A DNA stretch of 64,000 nucleotides, taken from assembly GCA_023269675.1 (NCBI GenBank), contig JAHFSX010000003.1:184343-248342 (forward strand). Reading direction: 5' to 3'. The position numbers and the translations under genes were made by a program. The stretch is from Verrucomicrobiota bacterium. GTDB lineage: Bacteria > Verrucomicrobiota > Kiritimatiellia > RFP12 > UBA1067. Under the pieces are notes generated by a model. It was not told where the DNA came from and ran no database searches. It saw only the letters and a list, made by a program, of their open reading frames with translations. Shown here in pieces: positions 18,694-27,487 of this stretch (within the stretch, counting starts at the first letter, position 1; each line of letters starts with the position of its first letter).

Positions 18694-20142
18694 ATGAAAA
18701 AACTGTTGGCGTTGGGTTTTTGTGTCGGTTTGGTGATGCCGGTCTGCGCGCAAGAGGCGAAGCCAGTCGCCACGAATGGCGTGATGCCGGCGGCCGCGGT
18801 CGCGAAGCCGGCGGGGGTCGTCGAAGGGGAAAAGCCCAACGCGAAGCAACTGATTTGGAACGCGGGGACTGACCTGCGGGTCCGGCAAGAGGTCTTGGGT
18901 AACATGCAGCAGCGCAACGGCGCGGAGCAGAAGACGCAAAACTACATCCGGATCCGCCCGCGGGTGTGGGGCGAGGTGAAGAACGAGGATTTCAAGCTCT
19001 ATGGGCGCCTGACCGACGAAATGCGCGAGTACAATTCGCCGAACAGCCCGAATTACAGGTGGCCGGACGAGGTGTTCGTCGACAACCTGTATCTGGATTT
19101 CTACAACCTGTTTGACGGCCTGGTCGATGTCCGCGCGGGCCGCCAGGACTTCTTCGGTGCGGGCGGGCCGGTCTACGGCGCGGGACGCGTCATCGCCGAC
19201 GGCACCCCGGCTGACGGTTCGCGCACGGTCTACATGGACGCGGTCAAGGCGACGGTCAAGTTCGACGAGAAGAACGCCCTCGACGTGCTGGCGATCTACA
19301 ACAGCCCGGACAACCAGTTCAACGTGGGCGAATCGTACCCTTACGAGAACGATGAGCGCCCGCTCACGTCGATCGCGCCGGGAAGCACGGATCTGACGGA
19401 GTGGGGCGGCGGGCTCTACTTCCGGTCGAAGGAGTGTGCCGAGGTCCCGTTTGAGCTCTACTACCTCTACAAGCGCGAGACCAAATGCACGTCGGCCAAG
19501 GGAGCGCCGCTGGACGGGCGCGACACGCACACGGTGGGCTCGCGCGTGGTGCCTAAGATCACCGATACGCTGTCGGCCGAGTTCGAGGGCGCGGCGCAGG
19601 CTGGCCAGAAAGACAGCGGTCAGTCCACCTCGGGGTACATGGGCTATTCCGGTCTGACCTACCGGCCGCTGGTCGACAACACCGCCAAGCCCTTCTTCAC
19701 GGGCTCGCTGTACTATCTGTCCGGCGACAGCAGCGACGGCCGCGGCAAAGACGGCAACGACTCGGGATGGGATCCGCTGTGGTCGCGCTGGCCCCAGTTC
19801 AGCGAGCTGTACGCGTACAACAGCATCTACGGCTTGGGCTACTGGTCCAACCTGATCTACCCGAGCGCCTCCGCCGGCGTGGACTTCGCGCCTGGACACA
19901 AAGTGAGCTCGAGCTTAGGGCCGATGTACACGGCCGTTGAGGACGATCTGGGCGGCGGCGACGGCAATCTGCGCGGCTGGCTGGGCATGATCCGCTACGA
20001 CTTCCCGCTGGCCAAGAACATCTTCGGCAAACGCGGCGAGCTGTACGGCCATGTGACCGCCGAGGCGCTTGAGCCGGGTGATTATTACGCCGGGGACGAG
20101 ATGATGTACTTCCTCCGCTGGGAGATCAACGCCCGCTTCTAG
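18694..20142 (+). CDS. Outer-membrane beta-barrel protein (alginate-export-like)
   Basis: Predicted outer-membrane porin-type barrel of 482 aa. The leader MKKLLALGFCVGLVMPVCAQ is a clean signal peptide (cleavage after CAQ or nearby), which fixes the start at 18694 with AGAGAG upstream. The body has alternating aromatic and polar strands (for example QNYIRIRPRVWGEVK, VDNLYLDFYNLFDGLVDVRAG) and ends in the terminal-phenylalanine signature WEINARF expected of BAM substrates. The pattern resembles AlgE / alginate-export family proteins. Transported solute is unknown. Palindromes at 20165-20248 follow and may terminate it. Confidence 0.8.
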   Translation: MKKLLALGFCVGLVMPVCAQEAKPVATNGVMPAAAVAKPAGVVEGEKPNAKQLIWNAGTDLRVRQEVLGNMQQRNGAEQKTQNYIRIRPRVWGEVKNEDFKLYGRLTDEMREYNSPNSPNYRWPDEVFVDNLYLDFYNLFDGLVDVRAGRQDFFGAGGPVYGAGRVIADGTPADGSRTVYMDAVKATVKFDEKNALDVLAIYNSPDNQFNVGESYPYENDERPLTSIAPGSTDLTEWGGGLYFRSKECAEVPFELYYLYKRETKCTSAKGAPLDGRDTHTVGSRVVPKITDTLSAEFEGAAQAGQKDSGQSTSGYMGYSGLTYRPLVDNTAKPFFTGSLYYLSGDSSDGRGKDGNDSGWDPLWSRWPQFSELYAYNSIYGLGYWSNLIYPSASAGVDFAPGHKVSSSLGPMYTAVEDDLGGGDGNLRGWLGMIRYDFPLAKNIFGKRGELYGHVTAEALEPGDYYAGDEMMYFLRWEINARF

Positions 20143-20164
20143 GCGGGTGCGCTGTTTTTGGAGT

Positions 20165-20209
20165 GCGGCACTTCAGTGCCGCTTTCCGTGGGCGGACTTC
20201 AGTCCGCCC
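20165..20209. repeat. Two adjacent TTCAG-loop hairpins
   Basis: GCGGCACTTCAGTGCCGC and GGCGGACTTCAGTCCGCC lie side by side 20-70 nt after the barrel gene. Both share the TTCAG loop of the family-2 REP arm, so they are probably related to it. They could also act as a terminator. Confidence 0.6.
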
Positions 20210-20216
20210 GGCTGCT

Positions 20217-20248
20217 GGGTGCGATTCAACGGGGGTTGAACCGCACCC
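20217..20248. repeat. Dispersed hairpin, type A
   Basis: GGGTGCGATTCAAC ... GTTGAACCGCACCC, a slightly degenerate copy of the palindrome at 6881 and 25664. Confidence 0.7.
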
Positions 20249-20347
20249 TTTTCCTTTTCCGCGGGCCCGCGAGGGCACCGCCAAACCGACGAAAAAAGAA
20301 TCGCGTATGACGCCCGTTCCTTCATCGTCCCCTTAGCGCGTCCGTTC

Positions 20348-20414
20348 GTAGTACCGCCTTCAGGCGGAATATCAGCTCATCCCGGCCGCTCTTTCCGCCT
20401 AAAGGCGGTACTAC
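20348..20414. repeat. Single REP-like pair, family 2
   Basis: GTAGTACCGCCTTCAGGCGG at the left end and CCGCCTAAAGGCGGTACTAC at the right end, with GTAG heading both outer ends. This copy is not tandemly repeated. Confidence 0.85.
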
Positions 20415-20463
20415 AAACCCTTGCCCGGGGTTAGCCATTGAAGAGGCACTCTGCACGGGCCGG

Positions 20464-20520
20464 AGTGCGCGGGGCAGGGTCAGGCCCCTGCCCTGGAAAG
20501 CGCGGCCAGGTCCGCGCACT
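20464..20520. repeat. GC-rich palindromic repeat
   Basis: AGTGCGC ... GCGCACT ends enclose a hairpin GGCAGGGTCAGGCCCCTGCC. The same unit recurs at about 43218-43278 in the loop of another island. Confidence 0.65.
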
Positions 20521-20608
20521 CAACAGCGTCCATGCGGCCGTTGAACTGCCGGATATAGTGTGGCGTCCCCTAAAGGCCGACACACCGGACGATCACCCTG
20601 GACCGGTG

Positions 20609-20690
20609 TTTTCTGACAGGATCAACGGGATTCTCAGGATCATTCCGATACCCATCCTGTTTCATCCTGTCATCCTGTCAAAAGAATGAG
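20609..20690. repeat. Quasi-periodic words (GACAGGAT type)
   Basis: A left arm of GACAGGATCAACGGGATT and CAGGAT words faces a right arm of ATCCTGTTTCATCCTGTC words. A relative sits at 40164-40260. It lies upstream of the flavoprotein gene. Confidence 0.65.
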
Positions 20691-20756
20691 TTATACTGTC
20701 CAGCCTTTTCGGGAGATTAACCAGTCTTTGACGTTTGGAAGAGAGGAAACGGCCCT

Positions 20757-22175
20757 ATGGCTCAGCTTGACAAGACCCCCTTCGAACACCTGGCGGGATT
20801 CCACATGGACCGGCGCACGTTCATCAAGGCGGCGGCGGCGGCCGGCCTGGTCGCGGCGGCCGGGGGCGGATGCCGCCCCGCGGCCGCGGGCAGCAACGCC
20901 AAAGGCAGAATCGTGATCATCGGCGGCGGCGCGGCCGGCATCAGCATGGCCGCGCGGCTGGCGCGCCACCTGAAGCATGCGGAGATCACGCTGATCGATC
21001 CCGCGGACCGCCAGTTCTATCAGCCCGGCTTCACCCTGATCGCGGCGGGCGTCTACACGCCGGACCAGGTCCACCGCCGGCAGGCGGACTGCATGCCGAA
21101 AGGCGTGAAGTGGGTCAAGCAGGCGGTCGTCGCCTTGGATCCGGCACAGAACAAGGTGACGGTCGCGGGCGGCGGCGTGTTCGCCTACGATTTCCTGGTG
21201 CTGACGCCCGGGCTGCAGCTCAACTGGGAAAAGGTCGAAGGCCTCTCCCAGAAGACCCTGGGGCAGGGCAACGTCCACAGCATCTACGATTTCGAGGGCG
21301 CGCAGAAGACCTGGCCGGCGCTCCAGGCGTTCGTCAAAACGGGCGGGCGCGGCATCTTCACCGACACCCACACCAAGCTGAAGTGCGGCGGGGCGCCCAA
21401 GAAGATCTGCCTCCTGACCGAGCACCTGGCGCGCAAGGCCGGCACCCGGGATCACGTGAAAATCGACTACGTCTCGGCCGGCCACGAGCTCTATGACGTG
21501 CCCTACTTCACGCCGCGGCTCGAAGCGATCTACAAGGAGCGCGCGATCGACGTTTCGCTCAATGTCCGCGTCAAAGGCGTGGATACCGCGGCGAAAAAGG
21601 TCTATTTCAACAAGGTCGAGAAGGTCAAGAGGGATCAGCCCGACCCGCAGACCGGCAAGCTCGTGACGGTCGAGGAGACGGTCACGACGCCGTTCACGGA
21701 GGAGTACGATTTCCTGCACCTCGTGCCGCCGCAGAGCGCGCCGGATTTTGTCCGCCAGGCGGGCCTGGGCTGGACCGAGGGCAAGCTGGCCGCGGACGCG
21801 TGGGCCATGGTCGACAAGGCCACGCTGGTGCATCTGAAGTATCCGAACATCGTCTGCCTGGGCGACGCGGCCGGCATTCCGACGAGCAAGACCTCCGCCG
21901 CGGTCCGCAGGCAGGTGCCGGTCGCCGCCCGGAACCTGATCGCGCTGCTCGAGGGGAAGGCCCCCGCGGCGAAGTACGACGGCTATGCCGCCTGCCCGAT
22001 CATCACCGATTACGGCCATGTGCTGCTTTGCGAGTTCGACTATGACAAGAAGCCGCGGAGCAGCTTCCCGTTCTCGCTGCTGGACACCTCCAAGGAGCTG
22101 TGGCCCGCCTGGCTGCTGAAGGTCTATGTCCTGAAGCCGCTCTATTTCTACGGGATGCTCCCCGGCTACTGCTGA
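20757..22175 (+). CDS. Sulfide:quinone oxidoreductase-like FAD protein, Tat-exported
   Basis: Flavoprotein of the SQR / flavocytochrome-c-sulfide-dehydrogenase type, expected to oxidise sulfide or a similar thiol donor into the quinone pool. A Tat signal (MDRRTFIKAAAAAG, residues 17-30) precedes the FAD motif VIIGGGAAGIS (53-63). KCGGAPKKIC (209-218) matches the redox-active-cysteine region of SQR, and YPNIVCLGDAAGIPTSKT is the C-terminal flavin-binding segment. The first canonical SQR cysteine is not evident, so the exact substrate is uncertain. GAGGAAA before 20757 gives the start. No obvious partner gene is adjacent. Confidence 0.8.
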   Translation: MAQLDKTPFEHLAGFHMDRRTFIKAAAAAGLVAAAGGGCRPAAAGSNAKGRIVIIGGGAAGISMAARLARHLKHAEITLIDPADRQFYQPGFTLIAAGVYTPDQVHRRQADCMPKGVKWVKQAVVALDPAQNKVTVAGGGVFAYDFLVLTPGLQLNWEKVEGLSQKTLGQGNVHSIYDFEGAQKTWPALQAFVKTGGRGIFTDTHTKLKCGGAPKKICLLTEHLARKAGTRDHVKIDYVSAGHELYDVPYFTPRLEAIYKERAIDVSLNVRVKGVDTAAKKVYFNKVEKVKRDQPDPQTGKLVTVEETVTTPFTEEYDFLHLVPPQSAPDFVRQAGLGWTEGKLAADAWAMVDKATLVHLKYPNIVCLGDAAGIPTSKTSAAVRRQVPVAARNLIALLEGKAPAAKYDGYAACPIITDYGHVLLCEFDYDKKPRSSFPFSLLDTSKELWPAWLLKVYVLKPLYFYGMLPGYC

Positions 22176-22436
22176 TCGGGTGCGGTTGAAAACGGTTGAA
22201 CGGGAATGGCGGATGGGTGGTTATCGGCGCGTCAGGCAAGCTTGATGTGGAGTGCGGCGGCAAGCGGTATCCCGCGCGACGCCGCTTTGCTTGGACGGGC
22301 CGGAAAAGCGGTGCCGCGCGCCGCTTGTCACCGCACTCCATAAGAAAGCAGGACCTCCAACCTCGTTCCTGCCACTTAACCTGCCACACTTCTCAATCGC
22401 CACGGCGTTTTCATTTAGCTTAGTGTCACATGCAAT

Positions 22437-22525
22437 CGGTCGGCCCAGCGGTCCGGCCCTACCTTTAAGACGAAGCACGTGACCGGTTCAGGTATGTTCA
22501 GGTAGGGCTCGACCGCCGGGCGCGC
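22437..22525. repeat. REP-like family 3, two copies in opposite orientation
   Basis: GGTAGGGCTCGACCGC starts at 22501, and a reverse copy (GGTAGGGCCGGACCGC when read on the minus strand) occupies 22437-22463. A further forward copy lies at 28697. Unlike families 1 and 2, the two GTAG heads face each other here. The rest of 22176-22710 shows no gene. Confidence 0.6.
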
Positions 22526-22639
22526 CGCATTCCGGGGCAAATGGATACGCCGTGTCTCAATCGCATCCTGCTGATTTTCGGCGTGACGCGCCCCGCCCGT
22601 GCCGTTATGCTGTGGAGCTCAATCGATGACCATGGCAAG

Positions 22640-22684
22640 GTTAGCTAATAGCTAATAGCCAATAGCTAACAGCCTATAGCCCAA
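22640..22684. repeat. Quasi-periodic words (AGCTAAT/AGCCAAT, 7-8 nt) before argS
   Basis: TTAGCTAATAGCTAATAGCC and following AATAGCTAACAGCCTATAG words run up to the argS leader. Confidence 0.7.
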
Positions 22685-22710
22685 CTTCCAGAGAGATGAG
22701 GTTTCCAGTT

Positions 22711-24444
22711 ATGAGCGAGACGGTGAACACGTGCGAGGCGCAGCTGGCGGGCTGGCTGCGGCAGGCTTTTCAGGCGGCGTTCGGCGAGGCCCTGCCGGAC
22801 ACGGTGGCGATCCGCGTGCAGCCCTCGACCGATACGCGCTTCGGCGATTTCCAGTGCAACGACGCCATGCAGCTGGGCAAGCTCCTGCGCAAGCCGCCGC
22901 GCGCGGTCGCCGAGGCCGCCGTCCAGGCGCTGCCGCTGCCGCCCATGCTCACCAAGGTCGAGGTCGCCGGACCCGGCTTCATCAACCTCACCGTCAGCCC
23001 GGCGTGGCTCGCGGAGCAGGTCGCCAAGCTCTCCGCCGCGCCGCGCTTCGGCCTGCCGGACGCCGGCCAGGGCCGCACCGTCATCATCGACTACTCCAGC
23101 CCGAACGTGGCCAAGCCCATGCACATCGGCCACATCCGCTCCACCGTGATCGGCAACGCCCTCGACCGCATGTACCGCGCCCTCGGCTACCGCGTGATCG
23201 CCGACAACCACCTGGGCGACTGGGGCACGCAGTTCGGCATCCTGATCCAGGGCTACCGCGCCTTCCTGACCGACGAGGAGCGCGCCGGGCTGACCGTCGA
23301 GCTGCTCGAGCGCGTCTACGTGCAGAGCTACAACCGCACCAAGGAGGAGCCGGCCTGGCTGGACGCCTGCAAGGCGGAGCTGGTGAAGCTCCAGCAGGGC
23401 GACGCCGAGAACCGCGCCATCTGGGAGCGCTTCATCGCCATCAGCCTCGACGAGTTCAGCCGCGTCTACCGGCGCCTGGGCGTGGGCTTCGACCTCTGCC
23501 GCGGCGAGAGCTTCTACAACGGCACCCTGCCCGAGACCGTGCAGCTCCTGCAGGACAAGGGGCTGGCGGTCGAGAGCGAGGGCGCGCTGGTCGTGAAGCT
23601 CGAGGACGAGGGCCTGCCGGTCTGCATCGTGCGCAAGAGCGACGGCGGCTTCAACTACGCCGCGACCGACATCGCCACGGTGCGCAGCCGCGTGGCCGAG
23701 TTCGCCCCCGAGCGCATCGTCTACGTCACCGACGAGCGCCAGCAGCTCCACTTCAAGCAGTTCTTCACCGTCTGCAACCGGCTGGGCTACACGACCCGCC
23801 TGGAGCACGTCTGGTTCGGGCTGATGCGCCTGCCCGAGGGCACCTTCTCCACGCGCCAGGGCAACGTCATCAAGCTCGAGGCGCTGCTGGACGAGGCCGA
23901 GCGCCGCGCCCTGGAGATCATCAAGGCCGCCAACGCCGAGATGCCCGAGGCCGAGCAGAAGGACCTCGCCGCCGCCATCGGCATCGGCGCGATCAAGTAC
24001 GCCGACCTGAGCCACGACCCGCAGACGCTGATCGTCTTCACCTGGGAGAAGGCGCTCGCGCTGGACGGCAACTCCGGCCCCTACCTGCAGTACGCCTACG
24101 CGCGCGTCTGCAGCCTGCTCGACAAGTACGCGGCGCAGGTGCCGGGCGTCGAGCCGCTGGGCAACGCGCTGGCGCTGGACGAGCCCATCGAGAAGGCGCT
24201 CGTGCTGCAGCTCCTGCAGTTCCCGGCCGCGGTGGTGCGGGCCGCCGAGGCCTACAAGCCCAGCATCCTGGCCGACTACCTGTTCGGGCTCTCGCAGACC
24301 TACAGCAGCTTCTACCAGCGCTCGCCGGTGCTCAAGGCCGAGCCGGCCGTGCGCGACAGCCGCATCCGGCTCTGCGCCATGACCGCGCAGGCGCTCTCCG
24401 AGGGCCTGGGCCTCCTGGGCATGCGCACCCCGCGCAGGATCTAG
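22711..24444 (+). CDS. argS: Arginine--tRNA ligase
   Basis: Charges tRNA-Arg with arginine in the cytoplasm. Class I signatures are present: HIGH at residues 138-141 (KPMHIGHIRST) and, in place of KMSKS, the ArgRS-typical STRQGN at 380-385. The C-terminal anticodon-binding helices end GLGLLGMRTPRRI. The ATG at 22711 is preferred because a GAGG lies about 10 nt upstream; an earlier in-frame ATG at 22696 would add five residues. Length of 577 aa is normal. It is probably a single-gene unit. Confidence 0.95.
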   Translation: MSETVNTCEAQLAGWLRQAFQAAFGEALPDTVAIRVQPSTDTRFGDFQCNDAMQLGKLLRKPPRAVAEAAVQALPLPPMLTKVEVAGPGFINLTVSPAWLAEQVAKLSAAPRFGLPDAGQGRTVIIDYSSPNVAKPMHIGHIRSTVIGNALDRMYRALGYRVIADNHLGDWGTQFGILIQGYRAFLTDEERAGLTVELLERVYVQSYNRTKEEPAWLDACKAELVKLQQGDAENRAIWERFIAISLDEFSRVYRRLGVGFDLCRGESFYNGTLPETVQLLQDKGLAVESEGALVVKLEDEGLPVCIVRKSDGGFNYAATDIATVRSRVAEFAPERIVYVTDERQQLHFKQFFTVCNRLGYTTRLEHVWFGLMRLPEGTFSTRQGNVIKLEALLDEAERRALEIIKAANAEMPEAEQKDLAAAIGIGAIKYADLSHDPQTLIVFTWEKALALDGNSGPYLQYAYARVCSLLDKYAAQVPGVEPLGNALALDEPIEKALVLQLLQFPAAVVRAAEAYKPSILADYLFGLSQTYSSFYQRSPVLKAEPAVRDSRIRLCAMTAQALSEGLGLLGMRTPRRI

Positions 24445-24493
24445 GAAAAGGGAGGATTTAGGAGTTAGGATTTAGGAGTGGAAAGGCACCTCG

Positions 24494-24755
24494 CCCTCCA
24501 CGCGCACAGAGGCGCGCTTGTCTCGCGTTCTGGAGGGTCGGGCTCCGTCCCGACCGTTCCCGCTCGCCTTTCTCTGATCCGGCCTCCGTCCTCTCTCTCG
24601 TTCGATGTTGGATGTTCAACGTTCGCCTTTTTTCCCACTGTCCACAGTTGCGCTGAAAAATCAACGGACGACACGGAGGTCGTCCCTCCACGCGCACAGA
24701 GGCGCGCTCATCTCGCGTTCTGGAGGGTCGGGCTCCGTCCCGACCGTTCATGATC
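24494..24755. repeat. ~70-nt direct repeat, two copies 190 nt apart
   Basis: Copies start at 24494 and 24684 with CCCTCCACGCGCACAGAGG and end in the palindrome GGTCGGGCTCCGTCCCGACC. They are separated by quasi-periodic GTTCGATGTTGGATG and GGCCTCCGTCC words. The whole of 24445-25115 is repeat DNA without a gene. Confidence 0.75.
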
Positions 24756-24832
24756 GCCTTTTAATCCGCTATCCGTCCTCTCTCTCTCGTTCGACGGTGG
24801 ACGTTCAGCGTCCTCGCCGTCCGCCTGACGCC

Positions 24833-25093
24833 AGCCTCCTAACTCCTCCTTCCTAACTTCTCCTTTCCCGCCAAGACGCCAAGACGCCAAGGCGCAAAGG
24901 GTTTCAGGATGACTTTGCGTCTTTGCGCCTTTGCGGGAGAAAATATTCGGCACGGGTGTCACGTGAGGTAAGACGAGAAGGTGTTTAGGCTGTTAGACTG
25001 CTAGGCTGTTAGGTAAGATAAAAGCCAAGTTAAGAGGAAACGTCTCTCTCTCCCCCTAAACAGCCTAACAGTCTAAACTGCTAACAGCCTTTT
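24833..25093. repeat. Three successive quasi-periodic islands
   Basis: CTCCTAACTCCT words (24835-24866) come first. A hairpin of CCAAGACGCCAAGACGCC words (24871-24900) is opposed by TTTGCGTCTTTGCGCC (24915-24940). A larger hairpin of GGCTGTTAGACTGCTAGG words (24986-25014) is opposed by AACAGCCTAACAGTC words (25059-25090), which run into the leader of the DJ-1 gene. Confidence 0.75.
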
Positions 25094-25115
25094 CTCCAAC
25101 GAAAGGACCCCTGTC

Positions 25116-25661
25116 ATGCGCGTGCTCATCCCTCTGGCCGACGGCGTGGAAGAACTCGAGGCCGTCACCATCATCGACGTCCTGCGCCGCGGCGGCGTCG
25201 AGGTCACCTCCGCCGCCCTCGGCATCTCCCTGACCGTGTCCGGCTCGCGCGGCGTCCAGCTGCTCGCCGACGAGCTCTGGGCGACCTTGGACACCGACGC
25301 CTTCGACGCCCTCGTGCTGCCGGGCGGCGGCAAGGGCACCGAGGCCCTGCTGGCCGACCCGACCGTGACCGCGGCCGTGCGCGCCTTCGACGCGGCCGGC
25401 AAACACGTGGCCGCCATCTGCGCCGCGCCCGCGGTGCTGGCCGCGGCCGGCATCCTCAAGAACCGCAAAGCCACCTGCTACCCGAGCGTCGCCGCCCAGC
25501 TCGGCAAGTCCTACGACGACGCCCCGGTCATCGCCGACGGCAACGTCATCACCAGCCAGGGCCCCGGCACCGCCATGCTCTTCGCGCTGGTGCTCGTGCA
25601 GCACTTCGCGGGCGACGAGGCCGCCCGCCGCGTGGCCGCCGGGCTGCTCGCAACCTTCTGA
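25116..25661 (+). CDS. DJ-1/PfpI family protein
   Basis: Cytoplasmic DJ-1/ThiJ/PfpI superfamily protein, closest in pattern to the YajL-type protein deglycase or chaperone group (181 aa). The catalytic cysteine is C102 in the nucleophile elbow AAICAAPAVLAAAG, and E15 in DGVEELEAVTI is the conserved partner glutamate. GAAAGGA before 25116 gives a good ribosome site. A type A hairpin starts 2 nt after the stop codon. The exact reaction cannot be read from sequence. Confidence 0.9.
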   Translation: MRVLIPLADGVEELEAVTIIDVLRRGGVEVTSAALGISLTVSGSRGVQLLADELWATLDTDAFDALVLPGGGKGTEALLADPTVTAAVRAFDAAGKHVAAICAAPAVLAAAGILKNRKATCYPSVAAQLGKSYDDAPVIADGNVITSQGPGTAMLFALVLVQHFAGDEAARRVAAGLLATF

Positions 25662-25663
25662 GC

Positions 25664-25906
25664 GGTGTGATTCAACTTCGTTGAATCCACACCAAAGGAG
25701 GATTTAGGAGTTAGGATTTAGGAGTTGCAAGGCCATGGCGGCGAACGTGTTCGTGTCTGCAAAATGGGGTCACACGTATTGCCTCAAGAAACGGTTCTTC
25801 GCGGAAGGGTTCCTCCTTGTCGAACACCCTGTTTTCGGGTACTTACGCGTTCAACTCCTAACTCCTCCTTTGGTGCGACTCAGTTTCAACGAAACTGAAG
25901 CGCACC
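25664..25906. mobile_element. Composite non-autonomous element: hairpin A - arms - core - hairpin B
   Basis: Order seen: type A hairpin (25664-25693), a GGATTTAGGAGTTAGG arm (25698-25726), a core of ~130 nt, a CAACTCCTAACTCCTCC arm (25853-25870), and a type B hairpin (25872-25906). The core is clearly related to 46256-46405 (shared TGCCTCAAGAAACGGTT and CCTCCTTGTCGAAC), where the same order of parts recurs. There is no coding capacity. The mobile nature is inferred from the conserved architecture at two loci. Confidence 0.6.
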
Positions 25907-25926
25907 CCCTTCTGAGAGAGGCACCT

Positions 25927-26078
25927 GTTTAGGCTGTTAGCCGGTCAGGAGGTGAGGTAAGATAAGACCATTGTTAAGCCGACAAGTCTCCCTCCCGTTT
26001 TCTCTCACTAACGCACTAACGCACTTCTCCCTCCCTCTCTCCCCCAACTCCTAAATCCTAACTCCTAACTCCTCCTTT
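25927..26078. repeat. Quasi-periodic words up to the release-factor-like gene
   Basis: GTTTAGGCTGTTAGCC words (~25927), CACTAACGCACTAACGC words (~26007) and CTCCTAAATCCTAACTCC words (26048-26075) end 7-8 nt before the start codon at 26085, leaving no room for a normal Shine-Dalgarno. Confidence 0.7.
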
Positions 26079-26084
26079 CTTCCC

Positions 26085-26489
26085 ATGATCAGCCCAGGCA
26101 CAGTCGAGAAGATCAAAGAGCGCATGGCTCTGGCCAGCGTCTTCGAGGAGGACCTCGCGGAGTCGTTCATCCTCGGCTCCGGCGCCGGCGGCCAGAAGGT
26201 CAACAAGACCGCCTCCACCGTGCGGCTGTTCCACGCGCCCAGCGGCATCATGATCAAGTGCGGGGCGAACCGCTCGCGCGAGATGAACCGCTGGCTGGCG
26301 CGCCGCGAGCTGGCCGAGAAGATCCTGGAGAAGAGCAACTCCGCCCTCTCCGCGCGCAAGCAGGAGGTCGAGAAGGTCCGCCGCCAGAAGCGCCGCCGCT
26401 CGCGCCGCCAGAAGGCCAAGATGCTGGACGACAAGCACCACCAGGGCGCCAAGAAGGAGGCCCGCGGCAAGGTCTCCGGCGAGGAGTGA
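26085..26489 (+). CDS. Release-factor-like peptidyl-tRNA hydrolase (GGQ domain only)
   Basis: Small protein of the RF-1 domain family (134 aa). It holds the catalytic GGQ loop (GSGAGGQKVNKTAS, GGQ at 35-37) but lacks the stop-codon-recognition domain of RF1/RF2. The C-terminal third is very basic and suits rRNA binding. The family rescues stalled ribosomes or releases nascent peptide. No Shine-Dalgarno is visible; a CTCCTAA repeat abuts the start. The PP2C gene begins 7 nt after its stop, which suggests co-transcription. Confidence 0.85.
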   Translation: MISPGTVEKIKERMALASVFEEDLAESFILGSGAGGQKVNKTASTVRLFHAPSGIMIKCGANRSREMNRWLARRELAEKILEKSNSALSARKQEVEKVRRQKRRRSRRQKAKMLDDKHHQGAKKEARGKVSGEE

Positions 26490-26496
26490 GGGCGAT

Positions 26497-27423
26497 TTGA
26501 GGACAGAAGACGGAGGACAGAGGACGGTGAAAAATCGCGAACCAACCCGCCGGGTTAAGGGCCGTGCCGGAACGGCTGACGATCAGTCCTCGGCCCCCCG
26601 CCCTCCGTCAACCTCCGTCCCCCGTCCTCCGCCCCCTGTCCTCGGTCCTCGGTCCGCTGTCCTCGGTCTTCAGTCCTCCGCCCTCCGTCCTCTCCCCTCC
26701 CGCCTCTCCTCCGCCGAGCTGACCGACATCGGCCTCTGCCGCGAAAACAACGAGGACGCGGTCCTGCGCCTCCCCGGCCGCGGCGTCTTCTGCGTGGCCG
26801 ACGGCATGGGCGGCGCGGAGGGCGGCGAGGTCGCCAGCCGGGCCATCGCCGACGCCCTGCGCCAGACCTTCGCCGCCGCGCGCGCCCCGCGCACCCTCGC
26901 CGCTTCCGCGCGCCTCGCCGCCGCCGCGGTCGATGCGGCCGGCCGCGCGATCAAGGCCTTCGCGGACGCACGCGGCTTCTCCGGCGCGGGCAGCACGGTC
27001 CTGGTCCTCGCCTTCGACCCAGCCGACCCCGCCCGGGCCCTGCTCCTGCACGCGGGCGACAGCCGCGCCTACCGCTTCCGCGCCGGCCGCCTGCTCGCGC
27101 TGACCCGCGACCACTCCCTCGCCGCCGCGCTCGGGCTCGCCGAAAAAGAGATCCCCGCGCGCTACAGCGGCGTCATCACCCGCGCCGTGGGCCTCGGGGA
27201 TCACGTCGAGCTCGAAGAGACCCCGGCCGACGTGCTGCCGGGCGACCTCTTCCTGCTCTGCACCGACGGCCTGACCAAGACCGTGAGCGACCGCCGCCTC
27301 CAGAACCTGCTGCGCAAGCGCCTGGACGCCGCGCTCCCGGACCTCGCCCGCGCCCTGGTCGATGCCGCGCTCGCGGCCGGCGGCTACGACAACGTCTCCG
27401 TGCTCCTCGTGCGCGTCTCCTGA
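26497..27423 (+). CDS. PP2C-type Ser/Thr phosphatase with repeat-encoded N-terminus
   Basis: Stp1-like metal-dependent phosphatase. The catalytic domain starts at about residue 71 (SAELTDIGLCRENNEDAV) and has DGMGGAEGGEVAS, GDSRAYRFR, CTDGLTKTVSD and YDNVSVLLVRV metal and active-site motifs. The paralogue at 44760-45875 has only about nine residues before the same SAELTD motif. Here residues 1-70 are low-complexity sequence encoded by opposed GGAGGACAGA / TCCTCCGTCC repeat arms (26499-26705). The only in-frame start before the domain is a TTG at 26497, so the native start may have been replaced. No membrane anchor, unlike the paralogue. Confidence 0.8.
   Translation: MRTEDGGQRTVKNREPTRRVKGRAGTADDQSSAPRPPSTSVPRPPPPVLGPRSAVLGLQSSALRPLPSRLSSAELTDIGLCRENNEDAVLRLPGRGVFCVADGMGGAEGGEVASRAIADALRQTFAAARAPRTLAASARLAAAAVDAAGRAIKAFADARGFSGAGSTVLVLAFDPADPARALLLHAGDSRAYRFRAGRLLALTRDHSLAAALGLAEKEIPARYSGVITRAVGLGDHVELEETPADVLPGDLFLLCTDGLTKTVSDRRLQNLLRKRLDAALPDLARALVDAALAAGGYDNVSVLLVRVS
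26499..26705. repeat. In-frame GGAGGACAG element in the PP2C gene
   Basis: Left purine arm (26499-26526, GAGGACAGAAGACGGAGG words) and right pyrimidine arm (26586-26700, CCTCCGTCC words) flank a 60-nt spacer. The purine strand lacks T and the pyrimidine strand lacks A almost throughout, so the arms are stop-free in all six frames. Confidence 0.75.
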
Positions 27424-27487
27424 CCGCCCTCTTCTCTCGTTCGGCGTTGGACGTTCAGCGTTCTATGTTGTGTAGTGCCCCTGACGT

